The position numbers and the translations under genes are program-made. Of a DNA stretch of 48,715 nt, positions 10,046 through 18,896 are shown one piece after another. Every line of letters begins with the position of its first letter. Position 1 is the stretch's first letter. The stretch is from the NCBI GenBank assembly GCA_947626505.1, contig CANQSN010000009.1, positions 1 through 48,715 of the forward strand, read 5' to 3'. Source of the stretch: an uncultured Lachnospiraceae bacterium. Lineage in GTDB: Bacteria > Bacillota > Clostridia > Lachnospirales > Lachnospiraceae. The notes under the pieces were generated by a model. That model searched no databases and was not told the origin of the DNA. It saw only the letters and a program-made list of their open reading frames with translations.

Positions 10046-10921
10046 ATGAGCAAAATGCGTATTTTAGCAATTGACGACAACACAGTTAATCTGGCGACAA
10101 TTGAACAGGAATTAAAGGAGGATTACGAAATCATCCCCATGCTGTCAGGAAGACGGGCTGTCAAGTTCCTTTGCTGCGATAAAGTAGACTTGATTTTGCT
10201 TGACGTAGAGATGCCGGTTATGGATGGAATTAAGACTTTATCTGAGATTAGGAAGCTTGAAAATGGCGTTACTGTCCCGGTTATATTCCTAACTGCCAAC
10301 AAAGATAAAAACACAGTGCTGGAGGGTTCTAAACTTGGCATTATGGATTATATAACAAAGCCCTTTGACAGCAATGATTTAAATAACCGGATTAAACATG
10401 TATTTGAACGTTTAGGAAGCATACCAATCAGCGAAGAAGAACTGCTTAAAAACATTGAGATAATATTAGAGTGCTTTGATAACGACAAAATCTCCGGAGT
10501 TTTAAGCAAGATGGACGAGGTAATAAACTATAAGATTTCCGAAGAAATCTCAGGGCGTGTAAGGGTAGCAAGAGAAAAGCTTGAAAAGGGTGAAGAAGCT
10601 GACTCAAGAGCTATGATTCAGCGCATAGTCAATATGCTGCGCAATAAATTATACCCAAAATCAGAACTAAACAACGTTCCCCTATCCATACGGGAAATAT
10701 TCGGACAGTTACTTCTAATCAAGAGCGACATAAAAGCATATAAGACTAAGGACGCCATAAAGCATTGCCAATCGCTGCTTCAATACAGTATTGAAGACGA
10801 CTTAAAGACTCCTTTAAACGATACGCTGAACAAACTCTTAAAATATGACGACATTGCAGCTTCGGCAATAGTTGATGAGTTAATCAGCATAACAGGCAGA
10901 AAAATGGCGCAGAGGGATTAA
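10046..10921 (+). CDS. Response regulator with two copies of an unrecognised helical domain
   Basis: Residues 1-122 are a canonical receiver: Asp10/Asp11, phospho-acceptor Asp53 in LLDVEMPVMDG, Thr83 and Lys105 in TKPF. The remaining 170 residues do not look like a DNA-binding, enzymatic or c-di-GMP output. They split into two helical segments, about 131-198 and 214-282. The second aligns without gaps to the C-terminal 58 residues of the kinase encoded just upstream (shared SxxSLLQYS/EILEYS, DDLK/DDIK and LLKYDD/LKLYED positions), and the first is a more diverged copy. The protein is the obvious partner of that kinase. Its output is unknown, probably protein-protein. Spacing is 2 bases after the kinase stop and 3 bases before the HAD gene, so translational coupling is likely. 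Confidence 0.9.
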   Translation: MSKMRILAIDDNTVNLATIEQELKEDYEIIPMLSGRRAVKFLCCDKVDLILLDVEMPVMDGIKTLSEIRKLENGVTVPVIFLTANKDKNTVLEGSKLGIMDYITKPFDSNDLNNRIKHVFERLGSIPISEEELLKNIEIILECFDNDKISGVLSKMDEVINYKISEEISGRVRVAREKLEKGEEADSRAMIQRIVNMLRNKLYPKSELNNVPLSIREIFGQLLLIKSDIKAYKTKDAIKHCQSLLQYSIEDDLKTPLNDTLNKLLKYDDIAASAIVDELISITGRKMAQRD

Positions 10922-10924
10922 AAC

Positions 10925-11734
10925 ATGAGTTATGAAATAATAGCATTAGATATCGACGGTACTTTGACCAATTCCAAAAAGGAGATTACAGCGCCTACCT
11001 TAAACGCCCTTAAAGAGCTTCAAAAACAGGGTAAAAAGGTAGCGCTTGCTTCAGGACGTCCTACTCCGGGACTTAAAAACTGCGCCAACCTTTTAGAGCT
11101 TCAAAAGTATGGCGGTTATCTTCTGGCGTTTAACGGCGCCAAAATCATTAACTATCAGACAAAGGAGGCAATTTTCAACCAAACTCTACCTATTGATATT
11201 ATTCCTAAGCTTTATGATTTTGCAGTTGAACATAATGTGGGAATTATCACTTATGAGGGCGACGGTGTTATTGCCGGAAATGGCGTTGACAAGTATATTG
11301 AGCTTGAAGCAAGAATTAATGGCATTCCTGTAACTGCAATTGATAATTTCCGCGAATATGTAACGTTTCCCGTCAACAAATGCTTAATGACAGGCGATGG
11401 AGATTATCTTGCAGAAGTTGAGAAATTATTAATAAAAGAATATGGACAGCTTTTAAGCATTTACCGCTCAGAAGCATTTTTCTTAGAGATAATGCCTCAA
11501 AATGTAGACAAGGCAAACTCTCTTTCACACTTACTTAAAGCCTTAGGACTTAACAGGGAACAGCTTATTGCATGCGGAGACGGATATAACGACATATCCA
11601 TGATTCAATATGCAGGTCTTGGGGTAGCAATGGAAAATGCAAAAGACGAAGTAAAAAAAGCGGCGGATTACATTACCTTAGATAACGACAGCGATGGCGT
11701 TCTCAAGGTAATTAATGAATTTATGCTTAAATGA
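10925..11734 (+). CDS. Cof-type HAD-superfamily sugar-phosphate phosphatase
   Basis: This 269-residue protein is a class IIB HAD phosphatase of the Cof/YidA type. Motif I is DIDGTL with nucleophile Asp9 and Asp11, motif II is ASGRP near residues 42-46, the conserved Lys lies in NVDKANSL near residue 197, and motif IV is CGDGYNDISMI near residues 218-228. Members dephosphorylate sugar phosphates or flavin precursors in the cytoplasm; the specific substrate cannot be read from sequence. It begins three bases after the response regulator stop and is likely the third gene of the kinase operon, which may be convenience rather than functional linkage. Confidence 0.93.
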   Translation: MSYEIIALDIDGTLTNSKKEITAPTLNALKELQKQGKKVALASGRPTPGLKNCANLLELQKYGGYLLAFNGAKIINYQTKEAIFNQTLPIDIIPKLYDFAVEHNVGIITYEGDGVIAGNGVDKYIELEARINGIPVTAIDNFREYVTFPVNKCLMTGDGDYLAEVEKLLIKEYGQLLSIYRSEAFFLEIMPQNVDKANSLSHLLKALGLNREQLIACGDGYNDISMIQYAGLGVAMENAKDEVKKAADYITLDNDSDGVLKVINEFMLK

Positions 11735-11778
11735 TAACTTATTATATAATCTACACTATTACCGCTTTGCCTTATAAA

Positions 11779-12579
11779 TCATGGAGTTATCTTAAAGTTA
11801 CCAAGATATGTATTCATAAGCGCCGCGCCAATGCCTGCATATGCGCTTAAAGCAATTCCCACACTTAAAAAAGGACCTAATGCAAAATGGTCTTTTCTTC
11901 CCATTTTTCGAGAAAAAAGCACAAAACAACCATACACTCCTCCAAGAATCACTCCTATAAAGAAGGCTGCAACAGTTCCTTTCCATCCGAGAAAGAATCC
12001 AATGGCAAACATCATCTTAATATCCCCGCCGCCAAATCCATCAGGAATAACAAGGACAATAAGATACAGCGGAAGGCTTATGCAAAACATGCCAATCACA
12101 CGCTCTAGCAAATCAATATGCGGCATAGTCCATATTGATACCACTCCTATAACTAACAGCAGACCGTTAAGCACAGGAGGAATCTCCTGTGTGTCGGCAT
12201 CAATAAATGTAATAATTGCAAGCACTGTATATAAAAGAAACATTGTAACCATTGCAGGACTTACTCCGTAATGAATAAGCAAAATCACCGAAATAACGCC
12301 GCCCATAAGCTCAATCAGTATGTCTCTTTTAGGCAGCTTTTCTTTGCAGTATCTGCATCTTCCCCCGCTGAAAATATGTGACAAAACCGGTATTGAATCT
12401 TTTAATTTTCTCTTACATCCGCACTTAGGGCACTTATTGCCTCCCTTAAAAACCGACTCCTTAACAGGAAGTCTCCTAACCACAAGGTTTACATAGGAAA
12501 ACACAATAGCGCCTATTATGAAAAATATTATAAATACCAACCCTACTAAAATGTAAAACATCGCGTTGTATTGTCCCAT
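11779..12579 (-). CDS. Type IV prepilin peptidase (A24 family)
   Basis: The 266-residue polytopic membrane protein has both halves of a bifunctional prepilin peptidase/N-methyltransferase. The cytoplasmic loop carries a zinc-type Cys quartet, C50-x2-C53 and C75-x2-C78. The catalytic aspartates are Asp127 in TFIDADTQEIP and Asp186 in GFGGGDIK. Eight hydrophobic segments are visible. The enzyme cleaves the leader peptide of type IV pilins or pseudopilins and methylates the new N-terminus. No pilin, ATPase or platform gene lies in this window, so it is an orphan serving a system encoded elsewhere. It is convergent with the HAD gene, and GGAGAGAT precedes the ATG. Confidence 0.93.
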   Translation of the reverse strand: MGQYNAMFYILVGLVFIIFFIIGAIVFSYVNLVVRRLPVKESVFKGGNKCPKCGCKRKLKDSIPVLSHIFSGGRCRYCKEKLPKRDILIELMGGVISVILLIHYGVSPAMVTMFLLYTVLAIITFIDADTQEIPPVLNGLLLVIGVVSIWTMPHIDLLERVIGMFCISLPLYLIVLVIPDGFGGGDIKMMFAIGFFLGWKGTVAAFFIGVILGGVYGCFVLFSRKMGRKDHFALGPFLSVGIALSAYAGIGAALMNTYLGNFKITP

Positions 12580-12781
12580 TTATATCTCTCCATATATCTT
12601 TAATTATTTACCGATTTATAGTTTAGCATAGTTTTTACCTTTAGAAAAGAGAAAAATTAAGTATTGGTAATATCCGTCCTTTAAGCTGCATATAGTACAG
12701 ATAGAAAATCCGGATTACTCCTGTGCCGCATGTTAAAATTAACCAGCAGGAAATCACATAATCCGATACAAGGAGGATGTT

Positions 12782-14362
12782 ATGGAACTAAGCAAGAAAA
12801 CGATACATACCAGCAGCATAAAACCGGGTGTCACCCTGCAAATGACGTTAGATGACGATTTTAATGTGCCGGACAGCAAACCGGATGTTGAAAAGATTAC
12901 TACCACCCGCGGGGAGGTGGAAATTGTTGAAACCGAAGCCCTGACAGACAAAATCCGTATTTCAGGGAATTGCCATTTCTATGTGCTTTACGCCACAAAT
13001 TTAGACAGCTATCCCGTATGCGCTTTAGACGGTATGCTCCCATTTGAACAAACCTTAAACTGCGACGGTCTAAAACCAAATGACAATGTCAAAGCGAAAG
13101 CCATTTTAGAGGATTTGAGTATTTCCATTATCAATTCCAGAAAATTAAATATACGCTGCCTCATTTCCCTTAAAGCCAGCGTATTGGAGAATCAGACAGT
13201 TGAAGCTGCTATAGATGCAGAAACTCCATTTACGGATTCCTGCAATTCCAACAATCCTCAATGCTATTATAAAACTCTTGATATGACGTCTCTAGCTGTG
13301 AATAAAAAGGATATTTTCCGGATTAAGGAAGAAATTACCCTGCCTCAGGGGAAGCCTCCCATTTATGAAATCCTCTGGTCCAGCGCCACTCTCTCCGGAG
13401 AGGAAGCCCGCGTAGGAGACGGAGTTATAAATTTAAGCGGCGAGCTGGCGCTTTTTATTCTATATAACAGCGATGCTGAAACTGCGCCGCTTCGTTACTT
13501 GGAAATGAACCTGCCCTTTAATGGCGAGCTTCCCTGTGAAGATTGCAGGGAGGGAATGCCGCCATGTATAGATATAAGGATTGCCACAACTAATTTTGCT
13601 ATCAAACCGGACAATGAAGGCGAGGAACGTCTTTTAGATGTGGAATGCACATTGGAGCTTGATATTCGTATTTATGAGGAGGAACAATTAAAATTACTGG
13701 CAGACCTCTATTCACCTGTAGCGGATTGCCGGATTACAAGCGAACCCCTTCATATTACGCGCCTGCTTCAGAAAAACAGCGCAAAGACTCGAATAAGCCA
13801 GAGGCTTAAACTAAAAGACGCCAAGGAAAGCATTCTTCAAATCTGCCATATCGATGGCGCAGTAAAAATTGATGATATGATTCCGGTGGCAGACGGTGTA
13901 AATGTTGAAGGGCTGGTTACTGCAGATATTTTGTATTTTTCCGGCAGCGACAGCACTCCTTTGAGCTCCACCTCCCTTATGGTGCCATTCCGCTATCTGG
14001 TAGAATTAGAGGGACTTACAAAAAACGACACATATGAAATATCTGCAAACCTTGACCAAATAACCCTCCACATGGTAGACAGCAACGAGGTTGAACTAAA
14101 AGCAATTATTTCCCTCTCTGCCATTGCATTTGAAAATCAAAAAATTGACACTATAAAAGAGGTTGACATTACTCCATTAGACGCGGAAAAAATGCAGAGA
14201 ATGCCCGGAATGGTCGGCTATATTGTAAAACCTGACGATACCCTGTGGAGCATTGCAAAAACCTACTATACCACTGTAGACCTTATTAAAAGCTGTAACC
14301 AACTGGAAAATGAAGCCATTAACGCCGGTGATAAGCTTATCATTATGAAGGGGTGCGAATAG
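12782..14362 (+). CDS. sipL: SipL-like spore envelope morphogenesis protein (DUF3794 repeats plus LysM)
   Basis: The 526-residue product has the layout of clostridial SipL. DUF3794/SPOCS-type segments occur near residues 10-160, 180-310 and 345-465; each contains a phrase like SNRELEIKAxIxLxA and the first has NVPDSKPDVEKI. A C-terminal LysM domain spans about 474-522 (GYIVKPDDTLWSIAKTYYTT). In Clostridioides difficile, SipL binds SpoIVA through its LysM domain and is needed to encase the forespore in coat. The length matches the family (about 520 residues). AAGGAGG lies just before the ATG. A mother-cell sigma-E promoter would be expected in 12640-12770, but I could not identify a convincing one. 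Its presence suggests that the organism belongs to a spore-forming lineage. Confidence 0.9.
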   Translation: MELSKKTIHTSSIKPGVTLQMTLDDDFNVPDSKPDVEKITTTRGEVEIVETEALTDKIRISGNCHFYVLYATNLDSYPVCALDGMLPFEQTLNCDGLKPNDNVKAKAILEDLSISIINSRKLNIRCLISLKASVLENQTVEAAIDAETPFTDSCNSNNPQCYYKTLDMTSLAVNKKDIFRIKEEITLPQGKPPIYEILWSSATLSGEEARVGDGVINLSGELALFILYNSDAETAPLRYLEMNLPFNGELPCEDCREGMPPCIDIRIATTNFAIKPDNEGEERLLDVECTLELDIRIYEEEQLKLLADLYSPVADCRITSEPLHITRLLQKNSAKTRISQRLKLKDAKESILQICHIDGAVKIDDMIPVADGVNVEGLVTADILYFSGSDSTPLSSTSLMVPFRYLVELEGLTKNDTYEISANLDQITLHMVDSNEVELKAIISLSAIAFENQKIDTIKEVDITPLDAEKMQRMPGMVGYIVKPDDTLWSIAKTYYTTVDLIKSCNQLENEAINAGDKLIIMKGCE

Positions 14363-14385
14363 CGTAAGGCATTAATATTGTAATG

Positions 14386-14414
14386 TTGTATTTTGAGAGA
14401 AAAAAATGTATACT
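14386..14414 (+). promoter_or_regulatory. Sigma-A promoter of deoD
   Basis: TTGTAT (14386-14391), 17-base spacer, TATACT (14409-14414), followed by an AAAGGAGGT ribosome site about 30 bases later. Confidence 0.7.
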
Positions 14415-14458
14415 ATTTATATAAGATACATTAAGACGATACAAAAGGAGGTTACAAT

Positions 14459-15175
14459 ATGAGTACACACATTAATGCCGGACCAAACGACATTGCAGAT
14501 ACTGTATTGATGCCGGGAGATCCATTACGCGCCAAGTTTGTGGCAGAGAATTTTCTTGAAAATGCAACTCTGTATAACGAGGTTCGGGGAATGTATGGAT
14601 ATACAGGCACCTATCAGGGCAGAAAAATAAGCGTTCAGGGCTCAGGAATGGGTATTCCTTCATTTTTGATATACTCCACAGAGCTTATTAAATTTTATAA
14701 TGTTAAAAAAATAATAAGAATTGGCACCTGCGGCGCAATTAAAAAAAGCGTTAAGGTTAGGGATTTAATTCTGGGCATGAGCGCCAATACCACCTCCAAT
14801 ATTAACAAAACCCGTTTTGGCGGCTATGATTTTGCGCCAACTGCCGATTTTTCACTGCTTCAAGCTGCTTATCAGGCTGCTGTTGACAAGGGATTATCTG
14901 ATAAAACTCATGTAGGCCCTATACTATCCACTGATGAGTTTTATGGGCATGACGAGTGGCTTAATGAGAGATATGCATCATATGGCGTACTTGGAGTTGA
15001 AATGGAAACAGCCGGATTGTATACGGTTGCTCAGCAATACGGTATTAAAGCATTGGCAATTCTTACTGTAAGCGACCATATAATTACGGGTGAAGCAACC
15101 TCTGCCAACGAGAGGGAGCAGACGTTTACAGATATGATGGAGGTTGCCTTAAAAACTGCTGTTTCAGCAACGTAA
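14459..15175 (+). CDS. deoD: Purine-nucleoside phosphorylase, DeoD type
   Basis: The 238-residue protein is a full-length hexameric-type DeoD. It has [23 protein letters not shown] at the start (phosphate-binding Gly and Arg), the RIGTCGAI strand near residue 84, VEMETAGLY near 179-187 (substrate Glu pair) and the catalytic Asp in TVSDHI near residue 204. It reversibly phosphorolyses purine (deoxy)ribonucleosides to free base and (deoxy)ribose-1-phosphate for purine salvage. It appears monocistronic with its own promoter; the next small gene also has its own promoter. Confidence 0.96.
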   Translation: MSTHINAGPNDIADTVLMPGDPLRAKFVAENFLENATLYNEVRGMYGYTGTYQGRKISVQGSGMGIPSFLIYSTELIKFYNVKKIIRIGTCGAIKKSVKVRDLILGMSANTTSNINKTRFGGYDFAPTADFSLLQAAYQAAVDKGLSDKTHVGPILSTDEFYGHDEWLNERYASYGVLGVEMETAGLYTVAQQYGIKALAILTVSDHIITGEATSANEREQTFTDMMEVALKTAVSAT

Positions 15176-15195
15176 CGCCATATTTGTCCTACAAC

Positions 15196-15224
15196 TTGAT
15201 TTTATCAAAGAACCTTGCTACAAT
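15196..15224 (+). promoter_or_regulatory. Sigma-A promoter of the 75-residue protein gene
   Basis: TTGATT (15196-15201), 17-base spacer, TACAAT (15219-15224), 33 bases before the ATG. Confidence 0.7.
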
Positions 15225-15257
15225 ATTAGCAGCTTAAGAAAAAGGAGAGAATATACA

Positions 15258-15485
15258 ATGCAGGAACAGATTCATTCAAACTCATTTATTAATCTGACTG
15301 ATTATTTTTGCGTAGGAGACAACGTTACCGCTTCACTTCACGCCAACCACGGAGAAAGCGGCAAAGGCTTTAGAGATGGCACTGTTATATATGTTTCACC
15401 TTATTTTGTAACAGTCAATTTCGGCTGCTTTAACGAATGTTTTAATGGTATGGAGATGAAGGAAGGTAAGATTCGCAGATTATAA
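15258..15485 (+). CDS. Small protein of unknown function, possible SH3/KOW-like fold
   Basis: A 75-residue protein with a strong ribosome site (AAAGGAGAG), its own promoter and its own terminator, which together support a real gene. The composition is mixed with several Gly, Phe and Cys residues and no membrane segment. The pattern VGDNVTASL, GTVIYVSPYFVTVNFG, NGMEMKEGKIRRL suggests a five-strand beta barrel of SH3/KOW type, a shape often used to bind RNA or protein. I do not recognise a named family. Confidence 0.75.
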   Translation: MQEQIHSNSFINLTDYFCVGDNVTASLHANHGESGKGFRDGTVIYVSPYFVTVNFGCFNECFNGMEMKEGKIRRL

Positions 15486-15498
15486 AGCGTTTATAAAG

Positions 15499-15536
15499 AA
15501 ATAAGCTGCCGCGCTAATTAGTGCGGCAGCTTATTT
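15499..15536. terminator. Bidirectional terminator between the small protein gene and the transketolase genes
   Basis: A 14-base-pair perfect stem (AAATAAGCTGCCGC paired with its complement at 15523-15536) with a 10-base loop, T-rich on the plus side and flanked by A/T on both sides. It serves the two convergent transcription units. Confidence 0.85.
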
Positions 15537-15548
15537 TGCAGCTTATTT

Positions 15549-16481
15549 TTATTGTAAAATTGTATTTGCGATTCCCTCAGCATCAAGTCCATACTTATGA
15601 AGCAGCTCCTTTGCAGGTCCTGACTCCCCATATACATCCTTAATTCCAATACGGGTTACTTTTGTAGGGCAATTCTCACTCAGCACTTCCATTACCGCAC
15701 TTCCGAGACCTCCTATTACAGAGTGTTCTTCAACCGTATATATCCTGCCGGTTGCCTTTGCCGCTGCAATAATAATATCCTTATCGATTGGCTTTATTGT
15801 ATGAATGTTTATTACCTGCGCATCCACGCCCTTTTCTTTAAGCATTTCCGCCGCCTTAAGAGACTCCGATACAGCAAGTCCTGTAGCGATAATCGTAAGG
15901 TCTTTACCCTTGCGAAGCTCCACGCCTTTTCCAATCTCAAACTTATAATCGCTTGAGTCGTTTATTATAGGAAGCGCCAGCCTTCCAAACCTCATGTATA
16001 CCGGCCCGACATACTCATACGCCGCTTTCACCGCAGCTCTTGCCTCCACATCATCACATGGATTGATAACCACCATTCCCGGAATCTCCCGCATAAGCGC
16101 AATATCCTCATTGCACTGGTGGGTAGCTCCATCCTCACCAACAGAAATTCCGGCATGTGTAGCTCCAATCTTAACATTCAAATGCGGATACCCAATCGCG
16201 TTACGTACCTGCTCAAAAGCTCTACCCGCCGCAAACATGGCAAACGTACTCATAAATGGCACAAATCCGCATGTGGACATACCCGCTGCAATTCCGGCAA
16301 GATTAGCCTCTGCAATTCCACAATCAATATGCCTGTCAGGAAATTCCTTCTTGAAAATTCCTGTCTTTGTAGCCGCCGCCAAATCTGCATCCAACACAAT
16401 TAAATTGTCGTGCTCTTTTCCAAGCTCTACCAAAGCGTTACCATAACTTTCTCTTGTTGCTACCATCTTCTGTTCTAACAT
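15549..16481 (-). CDS. Transketolase, C-terminal subunit
   Basis: The 310-residue protein is the pyrimidine-binding plus C-terminal half of a split transketolase. It shows the Glu-containing DCGIAEANLAGIAAGM segment near residues 52-67 (Glu activating thiamine diphosphate), HAGISVGEDGATHQ near 108-121 and the C-terminal TVEEHSVIGGLG near 250. With the N-terminal subunit it moves two-carbon units between sugar phosphates in the non-oxidative pentose phosphate pathway. Its start overlaps the end of the upstream subunit gene by 7 bases, so translation is coupled. Split two-gene transketolases are usual in Clostridia. Confidence 0.95.
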   Translation of the reverse strand: MLEQKMVATRESYGNALVELGKEHDNLIVLDADLAAATKTGIFKKEFPDRHIDCGIAEANLAGIAAGMSTCGFVPFMSTFAMFAAGRAFEQVRNAIGYPHLNVKIGATHAGISVGEDGATHQCNEDIALMREIPGMVVINPCDDVEARAAVKAAYEYVGPVYMRFGRLALPIINDSSDYKFEIGKGVELRKGKDLTIIATGLAVSESLKAAEMLKEKGVDAQVINIHTIKPIDKDIIIAAAKATGRIYTVEEHSVIGGLGSAVMEVLSENCPTKVTRIGIKDVYGESGPAKELLHKYGLDAEGIANTILQ

Positions 16482-17305
16482 AACGCTTCACCTGCCTTCT
16501 GTAATTCTTCCATAGCAATCCTATATTCCTCGTCATTAGGAGCCTTGCCATGCCAGCCCACCTGTCCTTCCATAAAGGATATGCCCTTGCCCTTCATGGT
16601 ATTGGCAATAATTACCGTAGGTTTACCCTTTACAGACTTTGCCTCCTTAAATGCACTGTCAATGTCTTCAAAATCATTACCGTCAATAGTAATAACATGG
16701 AAGTTAAATGCTTTAAACTTCTCGTCTATAGGATATGGAGAACACACCTCCTCTACCGTACCGTCAATCTGGAGATTATTATTGTCTACAATTACCAAGA
16801 GGTTATCAAGCTTTCTATGTCCTGCAAACATCGCAGCCTCCCAAATCTGTCCCTCCTGAATCTCACCATCTCCACAAAGACAGTATGTGCGGTAGCTCAT
16901 ATTCTTAAGCTTTGCAGACAACGCCATTCCCACAGCAACAGAAAGCCCCTGCCCCAAAGAGCCGGAAGACATATCTACCCCCGGCGTATGCTTCATATCG
17001 GGATGCCCCTGAAGATACTCTCCGGTATGCCTTAACTTTAGCAAATCTTCCACAGGGAAAAAGCCTCTGTGCGCCAGCGCCGCATAATACCCGGGCGCAG
17101 TATGCCCCTTAGACAGCACAAAACGATCCCTGTCTTCCTTTTTAGGATTCTTGGGATCTACATTCAGTTCTTCAAAATAGAGATAAGTAAAAATGTCTGC
17201 TGCAGAAAGGGAACCGCCGGGATGTCCGGACTTCGCGCTATGAGTAGAAGCCACAATTCCCTTACGAACCTCAACAGCCATCTTTTCAAGTTCTGACTTG
17301 TTCAT
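16475..17305 (-). CDS. Transketolase, N-terminal subunit
   Basis: This 276-residue protein is the thiamine-diphosphate-binding half of a split transketolase. It contains the substrate/cofactor histidine segment HSAKSGHPGGSLS (residues 22-34), LSKGHTAPGYYA near 69-80, and the TPP/Mg motif GDGEIQEGQIWEAA...DNNN near 145-177. It pairs with the product of the next gene. AGGAGAAG precedes the ATG. The unit has a promoter at 17349-17377 and a terminator at 15499-15536. Confidence 0.96.
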   Translation of the reverse strand: MNKSELEKMAVEVRKGIVASTHSAKSGHPGGSLSAADIFTYLYFEELNVDPKNPKKEDRDRFVLSKGHTAPGYYAALAHRGFFPVEDLLKLRHTGEYLQGHPDMKHTPGVDMSSGSLGQGLSVAVGMALSAKLKNMSYRTYCLCGDGEIQEGQIWEAAMFAGHRKLDNLLVIVDNNNLQIDGTVEEVCSPYPIDEKFKAFNFHVITIDGNDFEDIDSAFKEAKSVKGKPTVIIANTMKGKGISFMEGQVGWHGKAPNDEEYRIAMEELQKAGEALC

Positions 17306-17348
17306 TTTATTCTTCTCCTGTTCATATTTAGTGATAAATACCTATAAC

Positions 17349-17377
17349 ATAATACCAATTCGCGCACATATAGTCAA
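17349..17377 (-). promoter_or_regulatory. Sigma-A promoter of the split transketolase operon
   Basis: Minus-strand TTGACT (17372-17377), 17-base spacer, TATTAT (17349-17354), directly after the PurF-like stop codon at 17382. Confidence 0.75.
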
Positions 17378-17381
17378 ATCT

Positions 17382-18791
17382 TTATTCTCTGCCGCTCCAA
17401 CAGTATGTACAAAGCTTGTCCTCATCAATACCTACAGACTCTATCATATCATCCAGACGGTGGAATCTAAGCGTTGTAAAATTAAGCTTCTTCCTAATCC
17501 CCTCAACCATTTTTTCATATTTTTCAGAGGCATAATCCGCATATTCCCTTAAAGTATCATCAGATACCTCTTTACTTCCTTCCAGCTCACTGATTACCTC
17601 TCTCGTAATAAGCTCAAGCTCTGAAGTAGTTCTGGAAAAATTTAGATATTTACATCCGAATATCAATGGCGGACATGCCGGTCTTATGTGTACCTCCTTA
17701 GCTCCGCTTTCATATAAAAATTCTGTAGTCTCGCGCATCTGCGTTCCTCGTACAATGGAATCGTCTATCAAAAGCAGGCTCTTACCGTCAATCAATTCAT
17801 GCACCGGCAAAAGCTTCATTCTGGCAATCAAATTGCGCTTACTTTGAATAGTAGGCATAAATGAACGCGGCCATGTAGGAGTGTATTTAATGAATGGCCT
17901 TGAAAATGGAATACCTGATTCATTGGCATAGCCAATTGCATGGGCGGTACCGGAATCCGGCACGCCCGCTACAATATCCGGTTTCACATCATCTCTCCTT
18001 GCCAGCAGCTTGCCGCACCGATAACGCATCTCTTCAACATTTACCCCCTCGTAGGTAGAAGACGGATATCCATAGTAAATCCAAAGAAATGCACATATCC
18101 TCATATCCTTACCGGGCTGTACAAGAGTCCTTACCCCCATCTCATTCATAACAGCAATCTCTCCGGGGCCTAACTCCCTAAGCGTAGTATATCCAAGATT
18201 AAGATATGCAAAGCTCTCAAAAGCTGCGCAGTAAGAATCTTCCTTACTGCCTACCACTATAGGCGTTCTGCCGAATCTGTCCCTCGCAAGGTATATTCCC
18301 TTTTCAGTAAGAATCATAATCGACATTGAACCGTCAATAATCTCCTGCGCATACTGAATGCCCTCCACGAAATTATCCTTCTGATTAATAATCGCCGCCA
18401 CAAGCTCTGTAGCGTTAATCTCTCCATTACTCATAACAAAGAAGTGAGTATTATTATCCAGTATATCAGACATAATCTCCTCTGCGTTATTAATCTTGCC
18501 AACTGTGGTAATTGCAAACGAACCATGATGGGAGCGGACCAAAATCGGCTGAGCCTCATAATCAGAAATACACCCAATACCATATTTACCTTCCATAGTA
18601 TTAGCTTCTTTTTCAAATTTAGTGCGAAATGGTGCATTTTCAATCTTGTGAATAGCCTTTTCAAATCCCTTATCATCATCATATACCGCCATGCCCGCGC
18701 GTCTGGTGCCGAGATGGGAATGATAATCCGTACCGAAAAACAAGTCAAATACACAGTCTCCCTTTGATGCAACGCTAAAAAATCCACCCAT
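17382..18791 (-). CDS. PurF-like phosphoribosyltransferase lacking the glutaminase cysteine
   Basis: The 469-residue protein has the full amidophosphoribosyltransferase layout. The N-terminal Ntn-amidotransferase fold runs to about residue 230 and still shows HLGTRRAGMA, DGSMSIMILT and RDRFGRTP. The PRTase domain carries the PRPP loop LLIDDSIVRGTQM in the second half. Cysteines matching the Bacillus-type 4Fe-4S ligands remain, including the terminal CTYC. However, the protein starts MGGFFS where active PurF has Cys at position 1 or 2, and no propeptide-plus-Cys is present. It therefore should not hydrolyse glutamine; it may use free ammonia or be regulatory. Such Cys-less paralogues occur in Clostridia beside a true PurF. 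No other purine biosynthesis gene is adjacent. CTGGAGG precedes the ATG. Confidence 0.88.
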   Translation of the reverse strand: MGGFFSVASKGDCVFDLFFGTDYHSHLGTRRAGMAVYDDDKGFEKAIHKIENAPFRTKFEKEANTMEGKYGIGCISDYEAQPILVRSHHGSFAITTVGKINNAEEIMSDILDNNTHFFVMSNGEINATELVAAIINQKDNFVEGIQYAQEIIDGSMSIMILTEKGIYLARDRFGRTPIVVGSKEDSYCAAFESFAYLNLGYTTLRELGPGEIAVMNEMGVRTLVQPGKDMRICAFLWIYYGYPSSTYEGVNVEEMRYRCGKLLARRDDVKPDIVAGVPDSGTAHAIGYANESGIPFSRPFIKYTPTWPRSFMPTIQSKRNLIARMKLLPVHELIDGKSLLLIDDSIVRGTQMRETTEFLYESGAKEVHIRPACPPLIFGCKYLNFSRTTSELELITREVISELEGSKEVSDDTLREYADYASEKYEKMVEGIRKKLNFTTLRFHRLDDMIESVGIDEDKLCTYCWSGRE

Positions 18792-18859
18792 ATCCGTTCC
18801 TCCAGTATATTATTTATGGAATTACAATTATTCAGTTTGTATTCTAAGCTGTCTATTAA

Positions 18860-18888
18860 ATTGTACCACTAATCCTTCCATATGTCAT
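18860..18888 (-). promoter_or_regulatory. Sigma-A promoter of the PurF-like gene
   Basis: Minus-strand ATGACA (18883-18888), 17-base spacer, TACAAT (18860-18865). The -35 sits in a small palindrome TGTCATTGACA (18883-18893). Confidence 0.6.
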
Positions 18889-18896
18889 TGACAAAT

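Noticed and set aside
12640..12781. Sigma-E promoter expected upstream of sipL
   Set aside because: A GCATATA element is present near 12688, but I could not find a matching CATACAAT-like -10 at proper spacing, so I do not list it.
15994..16446. 150-codon plus-strand open frame inside the transketolase C-subunit gene
   Set aside because: Antisense shadow of a strongly conserved enzyme gene with clear motifs.
18792..18896. Purine or PRPP riboswitch in front of the PurF-like gene
   Set aside because: The leader is short and AT-rich; I see a promoter but no aptamer-like helices or terminator.
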